Below, piece by piece: positions 37,938 through 46,591 of a stretch of DNA of 64,000 bases (within the stretch, counting starts at the first letter, position 1; every line of letters starts with the position of its first letter). The translations under genes and the position numbers were made by a program. Origin of the DNA: Moraxella osloensis (GTDB taxonomy: Bacteria; Pseudomonadota; Gammaproteobacteria; Pseudomonadales; Moraxellaceae); assembly GCF_001553955.1 (NCBI RefSeq), contig NZ_CP014234.1, positions 620,001-684,000 on the forward strand, given 5' to 3'. The notes under the pieces were generated by a model, which saw only the letters and a list, made by a program, of their open reading frames with translations, was not told the DNA's origin and made no database searches.

Positions 37938-38714
37938 AATTGTCCCTTGAATAGTTGAATCGCCGACTAAAATACCTAAATTGCCTACAAAATAATTGTT
38001 ATTTTCTGCTATTTCTAAAGAATAAATTTCCTTTTTTGCAAAATTATCACAGGAAGGATTTTTTATTAAATTCATAATTTCATTTAAAACATGATGTTTA
38101 TCCAAATCACCAATCACTATATTTTCTGCCATTGGCAAATGTTGTTCAGCGTTAAATTGATTGTGATAAGCATCTAAAACTAAGTGAGCAACATAATAAA
38201 TAATAATTTTTTGATTTCTTAAATCTATGACAAAAGGAAGGTAATCACCGTTAGAATCAAAATAAAACACATCTTGAATATGGGTTCTACATAAATTATT
38301 AACCGAAATAACGCCCCCAAGTTCTTCATTATCTTTAAAATAAAATTGCTCACGACCAGTCATTTTAATAACAGACCGCCAACCTTGAGAAATCTCTTGT
38401 TCTTTATTTTCATTAACCCAAATTTTTTGGTTCGGTGCTGAAAATTCCAAGTGAATTTTGGAAGGCTTTTGATTTGGAAGATTCATAACTGGTGTAAAAA
38501 AATCATTTTCATCAGGTTCAATAAAATTATCAATAAATCTTAAGACAAAAATTTCTTCTTGTTCATATCGAAAAATATTTTCAACAGGTTTAAAACTCTT
38601 TGTACCATCAAACTCATTTTTTGATAACACTAAGTCGCCAACTTTTAAATTTTGAATGGGAACTAACCCTTTATCCGTATGCACGAGCGTCCCCGCCACA
38701 AAACCCGAACTCAT
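37932..38714 (-). CDS. Isolated Hint-domain protein without splicing residues
   Basis: 260 aa, beginning G-F-V-A-G-T-L-V-H-T-D-K-G-L-V-P-I and continuing L-K-V-G-D-L-V-L-S. This is the opening of the Hint (hedgehog/intein) domain found in polymorphic toxins. It ends with N-N-Y-F-V-G-N-L-G-I-L-V, the closing Hint strand. The nucleophile that should precede F-V-A-G-T (Cys) is Gly4, and the closing His-Asn after V is replaced by Gly-Asp, so self-cleavage is not expected. There is no N- or C-terminal partner domain. AAGGA lies seven bases upstream of the ATG at 38714; the frame opens further up at 38744. It is AT-richer than its neighbours. Confidence 0.7.
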   Translation of the reverse strand: MSSGFVAGTLVHTDKGLVPIQNLKVGDLVLSKNEFDGTKSFKPVENIFRYEQEEIFVLRFIDNFIEPDENDFFTPVMNLPNQKPSKIHLEFSAPNQKIWVNENKEQEISQGWRSVIKMTGREQFYFKDNEELGGVISVNNLCRTHIQDVFYFDSNGDYLPFVIDLRNQKIIIYYVAHLVLDAYHNQFNAEQHLPMAENIVIGDLDKHHVLNEIMNLIKNPSCDNFAKKEIYSLEIAENNNYFVGNLGILVGDSTIQGTIE

Positions 38715-38744
38715 CTTATTATCCTTTTCGAAGTAACGTATCAT

Positions 38745-38770
38745 GTGTATAATATCAAAGAATCATACAC
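38745..38770 (+). promoter_or_regulatory. vapBC promoter and operator-like palindrome
   Basis: In the 70-base divergent region between the Hint gene and vapB, TATAAT (38748-38753) overlaps the left arm of the inverted repeat GTGTAT...ATACAC (38745-38750, 38765-38770). That arrangement suits autorepression by the VapBC complex. The -35 box is poor. Confidence 0.5.
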
Positions 38771-38784
38771 AAAGGCGAAATGAT

Positions 38785-38988
38785 ATGCGAACTAACATCA
38801 TAATAGATGACAATCTAATGCAACAGACCCTACAAGCCACAGGCATTAAAACTAAAAAAGAAGCCGTCGAACAAGGGCTAAAGCTACTCTTGCAAAAAAG
38901 CCAACAACAAAAAATCCGTGACTTACGGGGCAAACTGCACTGGGAAGGCGACTTAGCCGAGATGCGTAAAACCGGTGTTGAAGCGTGA
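38785..38988 (+). CDS. vapB: VapB-family antitoxin
   Basis: 67-aa antitoxin starting M-R-T-N-I-I-I-D-D. The R-T-N-I-x-I-D-x-x-L and T-K-K-E-A-V-E-Q-G-L-K-L-L-L patterns are typical of the VapB group that pairs with PIN toxins. A C-terminal tail W-E-G-D-L-A-E-M-R would fill the toxin active site. An ATG 14 codons upstream (38743) lies in the operator region and is unlikely. The GTG of vapC overlaps its stop by four bases. Confidence 0.88.
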   Translation: MRTNIIIDDNLMQQTLQATGIKTKKEAVEQGLKLLLQKSQQQKIRDLRGKLHWEGDLAEMRKTGVEA

Positions 38989-39395
38989 ACTTGCCTATCA
39001 TCGCTGATACTAGCGTTTGGATAGACTATTTTAACGGTCATTCAACACCCCACACCGATTTTTTGGACACGCAACTTGAGGCAAGTAATGTAGCGATTTT
39101 TGATGTGATTTTGATGGAAATCTTGCAAGGTTTTCGCCTTGATACAGACTACAATCAAGCCAAAAATGCCCTTGATAGTTTATTATGTTACGATATTTTA
39201 AACCAACAAAATGCGATTAAATACGCTGATTATTACCGCCAATTACGCAAGCAAGGCATTACCATTCGTAAAGCCAATGATGTGATGATTGCTAGTTTTT
39301 GCGTTGAACATCAATTACCCCTGTTATTTTGCGATAGAGATTTTATGCCGTTTACTCAGCATTTTGGGTTGATTTCTGCATTGAGTTTTAGTTAA
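38985..39395 (+). CDS. vapC: VapC-type PIN-domain ribonuclease toxin
   Basis: 136-aa PIN domain. The first acidic residue is in I-A-D-T-S-V-W-I-D-Y-F. The second is in the L-M-E-I-L-Q-G-F region, and others are in K-A-N-D-V-M-I-A and F-C-D-R-D-F. All four expected acidic positions are present. VapC toxins usually cut initiator or other tRNAs. Start codon GTG, coupled to vapB. It runs convergently against yejE, whose stop is one base away, with no terminator between them. Confidence 0.88.
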   Translation: MNLPIIADTSVWIDYFNGHSTPHTDFLDTQLEASNVAIFDVILMEILQGFRLDTDYNQAKNALDSLLCYDILNQQNAIKYADYYRQLRKQGITIRKANDVMIASFCVEHQLPLLFCDRDFMPFTQHFGLISALSFS

Positions 39396-39396
39396 T

Positions 39397-40419
39397 TCAA
39401 GACTGCCGTGGGTCAAATGCATCTCGCAGCGCTTCCCCAATAAAAATCAGCAGCGACAACACAATCGTCAAACTAAAAAACCCTGCCAAAGCCAGCCACG
39501 GTGAATCCAAATTATCTTTTCCCTGTGAGATTAGCTCCCCCAAAGACGGTGACCCCGCAGGCAAGCCATAGCCCAAATAATCAAGCGTGGTGAGTGCCGT
39601 GATATTGGCGGTCAAAATAAACGGCAACTGCGACAGACTCGACGACATCGCATTGGGCAAAATATGGCGAAACATAATCTTGGCATCTGACACCCCCATC
39701 GCCTTTGCCGAGCGTACATAATCAAAATTTCTCGCTCGCAAAAACTCGGCACGCACCAGACCAACGAGCCCCATCCAGCCAAACAGCAGCATCAGCCCAA
39801 ACAACACAAACACACTTGGGCTAAACAGACTGACCAAAATAATAATCATAAATAGCTGTGGTAGACCACCCCACACTTCCATCAACCGCTGACCCACCAA
39901 ATCCGTCCAGCCGCCAAAATACCCTTGCACCGCCCCCACCGCAATGCCAATGATTGACCCTGCCACCGTCAACGCCAACCCAAATAATAGCGATACACGC
40001 AAGCCATACAATACCCTTGCCAGCACATCTCGACCTTGGTCGTCTGTGCCGAGCCAGTTCTCGCTATTTGGCGGCGCAGGAAACGGCACATCACGACTCA
40101 CACTTGGGGTTTGGTCAGCAAACGGTATCATAGGCTCAATCATGTAGCCATGTTGGTTGATTAGGTTTTTGACCACAGGGTCTTGGTAATTGGTTTCGGT
40201 CTCAAACACCCCGCCAAAGGTGGTTTCGGGGTAAGACTTGACGATGGGAAAATACCAGTGATTTTGGTAATTGACCAGTATGGGCTTGTCATTGGCGATA
40301 AGGTTTGCCCCCATACAGGCAAGGAAAATCAGGCTAAACATGATGAGCGAAAAAAATCCCAACCGATTACGCCGAAAGCGGTGAATGCGGGCTTGCCAAA
40401 CAGGATGTTTTATCAGCAT
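39397..40419 (-). CDS. yejE: Peptide ABC transporter permease YejE
   Basis: 340-aa inner-membrane permease of the DppC type. The N-terminal helix follows R-F-R-R-N-R-L-G-F-F-S-L-I. A large periplasmic loop (about 45-130) comes next, and the transport domain has an EAA loop around R-A-E-F-L-R-A-R-N-F...A-K-A-M-G-V-S. Its start overlaps the end of yejB. Normally yejF follows directly; here accessory genes intervene. Confidence 0.93.
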   Translation of the reverse strand: MLIKHPVWQARIHRFRRNRLGFFSLIMFSLIFLACMGANLIANDKPILVNYQNHWYFPIVKSYPETTFGGVFETETNYQDPVVKNLINQHGYMIEPMIPFADQTPSVSRDVPFPAPPNSENWLGTDDQGRDVLARVLYGLRVSLLFGLALTVAGSIIGIAVGAVQGYFGGWTDLVGQRLMEVWGGLPQLFMIIILVSLFSPSVFVLFGLMLLFGWMGLVGLVRAEFLRARNFDYVRSAKAMGVSDAKIMFRHILPNAMSSSLSQLPFILTANITALTTLDYLGYGLPAGSPSLGELISQGKDNLDSPWLALAGFFSLTIVLSLLIFIGEALRDAFDPRQS

Positions 40420-41468
40420 TAGCGACCCTCAAAATCAATACGGGGATCAATGAGATGATAAGTTACATCACTTATCAACTGCAAAATCAGCCCCATCAAG
40501 GTAAAAATAAACAACGTGCCAAAAATCACCGGATAATCGCGTTGCCCAATCGCTTCGAACCCCAGTCGTCCCAAACCATCCAAGTTAAAAATTACTTCAA
40601 TCAAAAAATTGCCGGTAAAAAATATTCCTACAATCGCCGACGGCAAGCCTGCAATAATAATCATCATCGCATTGCGAAATACATGACCGTATAGCACTTT
40701 TTTTTCGCTTAACCCTTTACTGCGAGCCGTCAGCACGTATTGTTTGTTGAGCTCTTCCATAAAACTAAACTTGGTCAAATACGCAAGACCTGCAAACCCG
40801 CCAATCGTGCTTGCGGTGATGGGTAATGCCAAATGCCAAAAATAATCTTTGATTTTGCCAAACGTGGACAGTTTATCAAAATTCTCACTCACCAAGCCTT
40901 GTAGCGGAAAAATTTGCCAATAACTCCCCCCTGCCAACATCACCAGTAACACTACCGCAAGCACATACACAGGCACGGCATAACTCACCGCAAGCAGCAA
41001 CGCGGTGGTTTTATCCATCAGTGAATTATGGCGTCTGGCTTTGGCAATCCCAAGCGGCACAGCGATTAAATAAATCAGTAGCGTACTCCAAAGCCCTAGC
41101 GAAATCGACACGGGCATTTTATCCAAAATCAGCTGTGACACAGGTTTGCCTTTAAAAAACGAGGTACCAAAATCGCCCTTGGCATAGCTTTTCAGCATCA
41201 GCCAAAATCGCTCGGGCGCGGATTTATCAAAGCCGTATTGTTTTTTGATAGCCTCGACCATGTCTGGCGATAAACCGCGACTGCCTTGATAAGTGGTCGT
41301 TGACAGCTGGGTTTGGGTGGCGCCCTGTTTTTGTTCTGCTTCAATTTGGGATATTTTTTGCTCGACAGGACCTCCGGGAGCGGCTTGTACAATGATAAAA
41401 TTGGTGAGTAGAATCAAAAACAAGGTGGGGATGATTAATAACAGCCGTTTAACAATATATTTGCCCAT
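40419..41468 (-). CDS. yejB: Peptide ABC transporter permease YejB
   Basis: 349-aa DppB-type permease with an N-terminal helix (about 9-29), several C-terminal membrane helices and an EAA-type loop, Y-V-L-T-A-R-S-K-G-L-S. The usual Yej feature of a long loop between helices 1 and 2 (about 30-110) is present. It is translationally linked to yejE by one shared base and is preceded by gloB. Confidence 0.93.
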   Translation of the reverse strand: MGKYIVKRLLLIIPTLFLILLTNFIIVQAAPGGPVEQKISQIEAEQKQGATQTQLSTTTYQGSRGLSPDMVEAIKKQYGFDKSAPERFWLMLKSYAKGDFGTSFFKGKPVSQLILDKMPVSISLGLWSTLLIYLIAVPLGIAKARRHNSLMDKTTALLLAVSYAVPVYVLAVVLLVMLAGGSYWQIFPLQGLVSENFDKLSTFGKIKDYFWHLALPITASTIGGFAGLAYLTKFSFMEELNKQYVLTARSKGLSEKKVLYGHVFRNAMMIIIAGLPSAIVGIFFTGNFLIEVIFNLDGLGRLGFEAIGQRDYPVIFGTLFIFTLMGLILQLISDVTYHLIDPRIDFEGR

Positions 41469-41515
41469 GGTTTTCCCTCATTGTTTTCCCTCATTATTAG
41501 CCTTAACTGTTAGCC

Positions 41516-42316
41516 TTAAAAGTTATTTTTTAGTTGACGTAAGGCTTTAAATATCTCAAAATGACTGTCATCTTCAATGCCTGTCTGCGTTTGTACGGTT
41601 GTTATCATCTCATCACTGGGTGCAATCACTGCACGCATAAATGGATTGATGGCTTTTTCATCGGCAAGCGTGGTCGGCAAGGTTGGCGTATTTTGCTGGC
41701 GTAACTCACTGTCATGCGCTATTGCCTGTACAATGGCTGAATTATTGGGCTCGATAAACTGGGCAAAGTTAAGATTTGACAAAGTATACTCATGGGCAGG
41801 ATAAAATAGCGTTTCATCGTCATGTAACTGCGCAAAACGGTCAAAGCTTTCAAACAATGCTTCAATCGTGCCGGTAAAAACACGGCCACACCCTGCGCGA
41901 AATAGCGTATCTCCACAAAAGATATGCAGACGGTTATCAAGCGTCACTAAATACGCTAAATGATTTTCGGTATGCCCTGCCACCTGCCACACCTGCACAG
42001 GACTGCCCCAAGCGGTTAATTCGCGTCCTTCAGCGACGGGGATTAAATGCGTGGCATTGATTAACGGGTGAATATTGGCATGCGCAAAAATCTGTGCGTT
42101 TGGAAACGCATTTGCCAATGCTGTTACGCCGCCGATGTGGTCGCTGTGATGATGGGTCACCCATATTTGGGTGATGGTTAGATTTTTACGGTTTACAAAT
42201 TCTAAAACAGGCTCAGCATCGCCGGCATCAACAATAATCACTTCTTGTGTTTCATCATTGATAATCGCCCAAATGTAGTTGTCAGTGAAGGCCGGGATTG
42301 GGTGGATTTTTAGCAT
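41516..42316 (-). CDS. gloB: Hydroxyacylglutathione hydrolase (glyoxalase II)
   Basis: 266-aa metallo-beta-lactamase-fold enzyme that hydrolyses S-lactoylglutathione in methylglyoxal detoxification. The metal site T-H-H-H-S-D-H is near 55-61. The second-metal ligands are in G-H-T-E-N-H and F-C-G-D-T-L-F, and Y-P-A-H-E-Y-T is present near 170. It sits inside the yej cluster, between yejA and yejB on the same strand, with 30-50-base gaps, so it is probably co-transcribed with a peptide importer of unrelated function. Confidence 0.93.
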   Translation of the reverse strand: MLKIHPIPAFTDNYIWAIINDETQEVIIVDAGDAEPVLEFVNRKNLTITQIWVTHHHSDHIGGVTALANAFPNAQIFAHANIHPLINATHLIPVAEGRELTAWGSPVQVWQVAGHTENHLAYLVTLDNRLHIFCGDTLFRAGCGRVFTGTIEALFESFDRFAQLHDDETLFYPAHEYTLSNLNFAQFIEPNNSAIVQAIAHDSELRQQNTPTLPTTLADEKAINPFMRAVIAPSDEMITTVQTQTGIEDDSHFEIFKALRQLKNNF

Positions 42317-42346
42317 TGTTTTATTCCTTATTATTTTCCTAACTTA

Positions 42347-44239
42347 TTATTTTCCTAAATACTGCATGACTTGTGCTTGTTTGTCTTTGTTCGCCCACCA
42401 ATAATCGATACCGATGGCATTGCTTGGTAGCGGCCCATGCTCATAAAATTTCCAATACGCCACATTGTCAGTATGCTTGCCATAAGTGGGCACGACATAA
42501 TAGCCCGCCCGTAGCAGACGGTCTAATACTTTGCTGTATAGCACAATATCGTCACGATTCTTCGACACTATGAGTTTGGCAATCACCGCATCAATGGCTT
42601 TGTTTTTGATACCCGCCGAGTTTTGGTTGCCTTTTTCGTCTGCGGCTTGTGAACCCCACATATAGGTTTGCTCGGCGCCCGGTGACAAACTTTGGGCAAA
42701 CATATCGATAATCATGTCATAGTCGTATCTACGAGTGCGCTCTAAGTACTGGGGCACATCGGCTTGGCGAAAGCTTGTCTCAAACCCGAGTCGTTGCAGG
42801 TTACGTAAAAAAGGTAGCACAATGCGCGCATTCTTGTCATCGGCGGATAAAAATTCGATTTTGGCGGGCTGACCATTGGGCTGATACAGCTTCATATTTT
42901 GGTATTTAAAACCCGCTTGCAGCAGCAATTCACGCGCTTTTAATAAATTGTCGCGATTAAAGCCATCGCCAGTTGATTTTGGGGCTTGCCAATCGCTTAA
43001 AACAGCCTGTCTTTGAATGGGCTCAAGGTCAGGTAATAGCGGATTGATAACCGCCAGTTCTTGGGGCGTTGGCGTGCCGGTTGCGGCAAGTTCTGAGCCA
43101 TGAAAAAAACTTTGCAAGCGTTCATACTGCCCATAAAACATGGTTTTATTGAGCCATTCAAAATCATACGCCAGTGTCATCGCTTGGCGCACCCGAATGT
43201 CTTGAAAAATCGGTCGGCGCAAATTCATCACAATCGCTTGCATCGGTACGGGGTTGTTATTGGTGATTTGCGCTTTTATGATCATGCCTGCTTTGACGGC
43301 AGGAAAGTTATAACCCGTTGCCCATGTCCGCGCTTTGTTTTCGACACGGAAAAAATATTCGCCGGATTTAAAGCCTTCAAATGCCACTTCGGGGTTTTGA
43401 TAATACACATACTTAATTTGGTCAAAATTATAGCGACCGACATTCACCAACACGCCTGCGTCAGGTTTGGTGCCCCAATAATTGGGGTCACGCACATAGG
43501 TAATAGCGCGTCCTGCATCGATTTTGCCGACTTTATACGCGCCACTGCCCATCAGTGGCGTCAGTCCGACTTTATCAAAATAGCCATCAATCGATTTTTT
43601 TGACCAAATCGGCATTTGCGCGACGGTCAGTTTGATTTCTTGGTTGTCTTTGGACTTAAAAATAAATTTGACGGTTTGTCGATCGATCACTTGCGTTTCT
43701 TTGACATCGGATAGATAGCTACGCATACTCATCACGCCTTTTGTCAGCAGTGCATCCATACTGGCTTTGACATCTTGCGCCGTCACAGGCGTGCCATCCC
43801 AAAAATAGGCTTTGGGGTTGATGTGATAGATAACCCAGCTAGGGTCATCTGGGTCATAAGTGACTTTATCCGCCAGTAGTGGGTACTGCACAAACGCTTC
43901 AGAAAGCGAACCTGTCATCAAGCTTTCAAACAAATAATCGGTGCCGGTCACAGGTGTACCGACATCAATCCATTTATTAATACTGTCAAAGGTGCCGATG
44001 GCAGATAGGCTCAACACACCGCCTTTGGGGGCGTTAGGATTGGCATAGGGTAAATGAGAAACATGGGCAAATTGCGCGGTGCTGTTGTGAGCGATAGATG
44101 TGCCAGTGATGATAGCAGTATTGGCAGCGGATGCGACCACTAATAAGCCCAGCACCCAGCATTTTTTGCCAAATGTCTGGCGAGTGACTACCCTCATCCA
44201 GTGGGCTGGTTTTATCGCCCTGTTTTCTTTCACTTGCAT
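42347..44239 (-). CDS. yejA: Extracellular peptide-binding protein YejA
   Basis: 630-aa family-5 solute-binding protein. The N-terminus has a long, basic pre-region and a hydrophobic stretch (about 29-50) serving as signal sequence. The mature part starts with L-P-Y-A-N-P-N-A-P-K-G-G, the YejA hallmark, and ends in a W-x-W-x domain common to this group. It delivers peptides or microcin C-like ligands to YejBE. It is the first gene of the cluster. Confidence 0.92.
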   Translation of the reverse strand: MQVKENRAIKPAHWMRVVTRQTFGKKCWVLGLLVVASAANTAIITGTSIAHNSTAQFAHVSHLPYANPNAPKGGVLSLSAIGTFDSINKWIDVGTPVTGTDYLFESLMTGSLSEAFVQYPLLADKVTYDPDDPSWVIYHINPKAYFWDGTPVTAQDVKASMDALLTKGVMSMRSYLSDVKETQVIDRQTVKFIFKSKDNQEIKLTVAQMPIWSKKSIDGYFDKVGLTPLMGSGAYKVGKIDAGRAITYVRDPNYWGTKPDAGVLVNVGRYNFDQIKYVYYQNPEVAFEGFKSGEYFFRVENKARTWATGYNFPAVKAGMIIKAQITNNNPVPMQAIVMNLRRPIFQDIRVRQAMTLAYDFEWLNKTMFYGQYERLQSFFHGSELAATGTPTPQELAVINPLLPDLEPIQRQAVLSDWQAPKSTGDGFNRDNLLKARELLLQAGFKYQNMKLYQPNGQPAKIEFLSADDKNARIVLPFLRNLQRLGFETSFRQADVPQYLERTRRYDYDMIIDMFAQSLSPGAEQTYMWGSQAADEKGNQNSAGIKNKAIDAVIAKLIVSKNRDDIVLYSKVLDRLLRAGYYVVPTYGKHTDNVAYWKFYEHGPLPSNAIGIDYWWANKDKQAQVMQYLGK

Positions 44240-44322
44240 CCCCCTGACCCCTTCACCTATTTTTCAAAAAACATTGGTATTGCTAACTGTTATCCCTCAT
44301 ATGTCCCACACCCGCTAACTAT

Positions 44323-44360
44323 AAAAAAGACTTAACAAGCATTTTAGCTGTTAAGTCTTA
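44323..44360 (-). terminator. Terminator of serC
   Basis: AAGACTTAACA / TGTTAAGTCTT 11-bp stem, loop about 10 nt, T run on the minus strand, 25 bases past serC. Confidence 0.85.
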
Positions 44361-44384
44361 ATGTAGCATGATTGTTAAATCTTT

Positions 44385-45488
44385 TTATACGCTAGTTTGT
44401 TCAAACTGCTGCATAAATTTGATTAACTTTTCAACGGTCGCCAAATCAATCGCGTTATAAATACTGGCGCGCATACCGCCCACTGTACGGTGCCCTTTAA
44501 GATTCAACAATCCGGCTTCGTCAGCTTTAGCCAAGAAGGTTTTATCAAGTTGACTATCTGCCAAGGTAAAGGGTACATTCATGATTGAGCGGTTGTCTTT
44601 GTTGACAGGGTTTTGATAAAAATCGCTTTGGTCGATAAATTCATACAGCTTTTGCGCTTTTAACAAATTTTGTTGATAAATTGCCTCGACACCCCCTTGC
44701 TCAAGCAACCATTCAAACACCAAACCTGCCAGATACCAAGCAAAAGTTGCTGGGGTATTGACCATCGAATCATTGTCGGCTTGGTTTTTATAGTCCAAGA
44801 TACTTGGGCAAACCAAGTTGGCATGACCGATCAAATCATCACGGACAATCACAAGCGTCAAGCCCGCAGGACCGATATTTTTTTGCGCCCCTGCATAAAT
44901 CAGTCCAAATTTTGATACATCTATTGGGCTAGATAGGATGCAAGATGACATATCCGCCACGATGGGTACATTGACCGCTGGCACATCAAACATCGCCAAG
45001 CCATTAATGGTCTCATTGGGGCAATAATGGAAATAATCGGCGTTGTCATTAAGTTGCCAGCTATCACGTGGGGGCACAGTGGTATAGTTGCTGTCTTTGG
45101 CAGAAGCGACGACATTGATTTTGCCTAGCCCTGCTTGCTCATAGCGTTTGGCTTCGCTGATGGCTTTTTTAGACCAAATGCCAGTGTCTAAATAATCGGC
45201 TTCCCCTTTGAGTAAATTCAAAGGAATGGCTGAAAACTGCAAGCTTGCGCCACCTTGCAAAAATAGCACTTTATAATTGTCAGGAATGTTCATCAGCTTT
45301 CGCAAATCCTGCTCGGCTTTTGAGGCAATGCCCATAAATTCACTGCTACGGTGGCTCATCTCCATCACCGACATGCCTGAGCCCTGCCAATTTAACAATT
45401 CGGCTTGCGCTTTTTGCAGCACCGCAGTCGGCATAGACGCTGGGCCTGCACAAAAGTTAGCAACACGCTGATCAAAGCTGACACTCAT
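44385..45488 (-). CDS. serC: Phosphoserine aminotransferase
   Basis: 367-aa PLP enzyme of serine and pyridoxine biosynthesis. N-F-C-A-G-P-A-S-M-P opens the protein. The PLP lysine is in Y-A-G-A-Q-K-N-I-G-P-A-G, and G-G-M-R-A-S-I-Y-N-A closes it. Complete. Its 5' region carries three 15-base repeats. Confidence 0.96.
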   Translation of the reverse strand: MSVSFDQRVANFCAGPASMPTAVLQKAQAELLNWQGSGMSVMEMSHRSSEFMGIASKAEQDLRKLMNIPDNYKVLFLQGGASLQFSAIPLNLLKGEADYLDTGIWSKKAISEAKRYEQAGLGKINVVASAKDSNYTTVPPRDSWQLNDNADYFHYCPNETINGLAMFDVPAVNVPIVADMSSCILSSPIDVSKFGLIYAGAQKNIGPAGLTLVIVRDDLIGHANLVCPSILDYKNQADNDSMVNTPATFAWYLAGLVFEWLLEQGGVEAIYQQNLLKAQKLYEFIDQSDFYQNPVNKDNRSIMNVPFTLADSQLDKTFLAKADEAGLLNLKGHRTVGGMRASIYNAIDLATVEKLIKFMQQFEQTSV

Positions 45489-45500
45489 AGCACGTTCCTT

Positions 45501-45545
45501 TTATCGTGTGAAATGTTATCGTATGAAATGTTATCGTGTGAAATG
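45501..45545. repeat. 15-base tandem repeat, 3 copies, serC upstream region
   Basis: TTATCGTGTGAAATG at 45501-45515 and 45531-45545, with TTATCGTATGAAATG between them. It starts 12 bases upstream of the serC start codon, so it probably lies in the mRNA leader. Confidence 0.9.
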
Positions 45546-45622
45546 ACATAAAAAAATACTTTACCACAATATGGCTAGTCGATGAATCATAAAGATGCGT
45601 CATCAATCGGCAGCTTTTAAGC

Positions 45623-46516
45623 TCAACTTGATAGCAACTGCCAAAGTTGGCGTTTTAGGCGATAATCATCGAGCATATCTACTAGATACGGCAGACGCTG
45701 TATCGGTTGTTCATCTAGACAGTCAGGCAATGGCGTCAATGCCCCCACCTTGGGATTGCCTTGATTGATACGGTATAAAAACCCCGAAAACCCTGCGACT
45801 GCCATCGGATAGCTGCTCATTAATTGCACCGTAGCTTTGGGTAAATGCTGGCTATCGGTGAGCAAGGGAAAGTTAAAAAAATGCACTGACGCTTTTAACC
45901 CACTGATGATTTGTTGCCATAACTGGTGTTGGCGGCTGTCCGTCTGCAAAAAATGACTGTCAACCACCAGTGTCCACTCACCCACGACTATCGCCTGCAC
46001 ATCAAAACTGGCAGTGAGCAATTCATCATTGAGCTGTTCATCACTGTGCCCGTCATCACTGTGCCCGTTATTAGTGTGACCATCATTATTTGGCGCAGGG
46101 TCACTTTTGAAAGGTGAATGATTGGGTAAAGATGAATCATGCAGTAAAGATGAATGATTGGGTAAAGCTACATCATGGGGGTGAAAATCTGCCAGATTCG
46201 CTGGGGGTAATTCTACTGTGCTATCAACGACATCATCCGCAATAACAGGATGATTGAAGTCTGTGGTTGTATCAATGGGCGCAAGATTGCTAGTTAACCG
46301 AGTTTGAGCGGGTTGTAACTGCTGGGGCATGGCAGCAAGCGTCTCAACCGCTTGATAGGAAGAAACAACCTCAAAATCTTCTAGATTAGCAAACGTTTTG
46401 ACAGGGCAATCTTGGCGCACCCAACGCGTAACACCCATCTGCGCCAGTATTTCGCTTTGCCAAATTTCCAAAGTATGGTACTGCTGCTCATCAAGGGTAA
46501 GGTCAGGTACAGTCAT
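45623..46516 (-). CDS. Unknown protein, possible DNA polymerase III psi (HolD)-like
   Basis: 297 aa. The N-terminus has the pattern I-L-A-Q-M-G-V-T-R-W-V-R, similar to the Q-L-G-I-x-x-W start of E. coli HolD. The C-terminal domain (about 175-297) ends L-K-R-Q-L-W-Q-L-L. A central 100-residue stretch is rich in His, Asp, Asn and Ser with imperfect repeats (H-D-S-S-L-P-N-H-S and N-N-G-H-S-D-D-G-H-S). HolD links the clamp loader to SSB. The resemblance is short and the protein is twice HolD's size, so this is a suggestion only. It lies 75 bases downstream of... aroC's far side: aroC ends at 46592, on the same strand and just upstream. Confidence 0.4.
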   Translation of the reverse strand: MTVPDLTLDEQQYHTLEIWQSEILAQMGVTRWVRQDCPVKTFANLEDFEVVSSYQAVETLAAMPQQLQPAQTRLTSNLAPIDTTTDFNHPVIADDVVDSTVELPPANLADFHPHDVALPNHSSLLHDSSLPNHSPFKSDPAPNNDGHTNNGHSDDGHSDEQLNDELLTASFDVQAIVVGEWTLVVDSHFLQTDSRQHQLWQQIISGLKASVHFFNFPLLTDSQHLPKATVQLMSSYPMAVAGFSGFLYRINQGNPKVGALTPLPDCLDEQPIQRLPYLVDMLDDYRLKRQLWQLLSS

Positions 46517-46591
46517 ACCAATGTTAACTCAAGTTGAATGGGGCAACGCATTGTAGCAACCTTATGGCAACCCAGCACCCCTATTAAAAAA

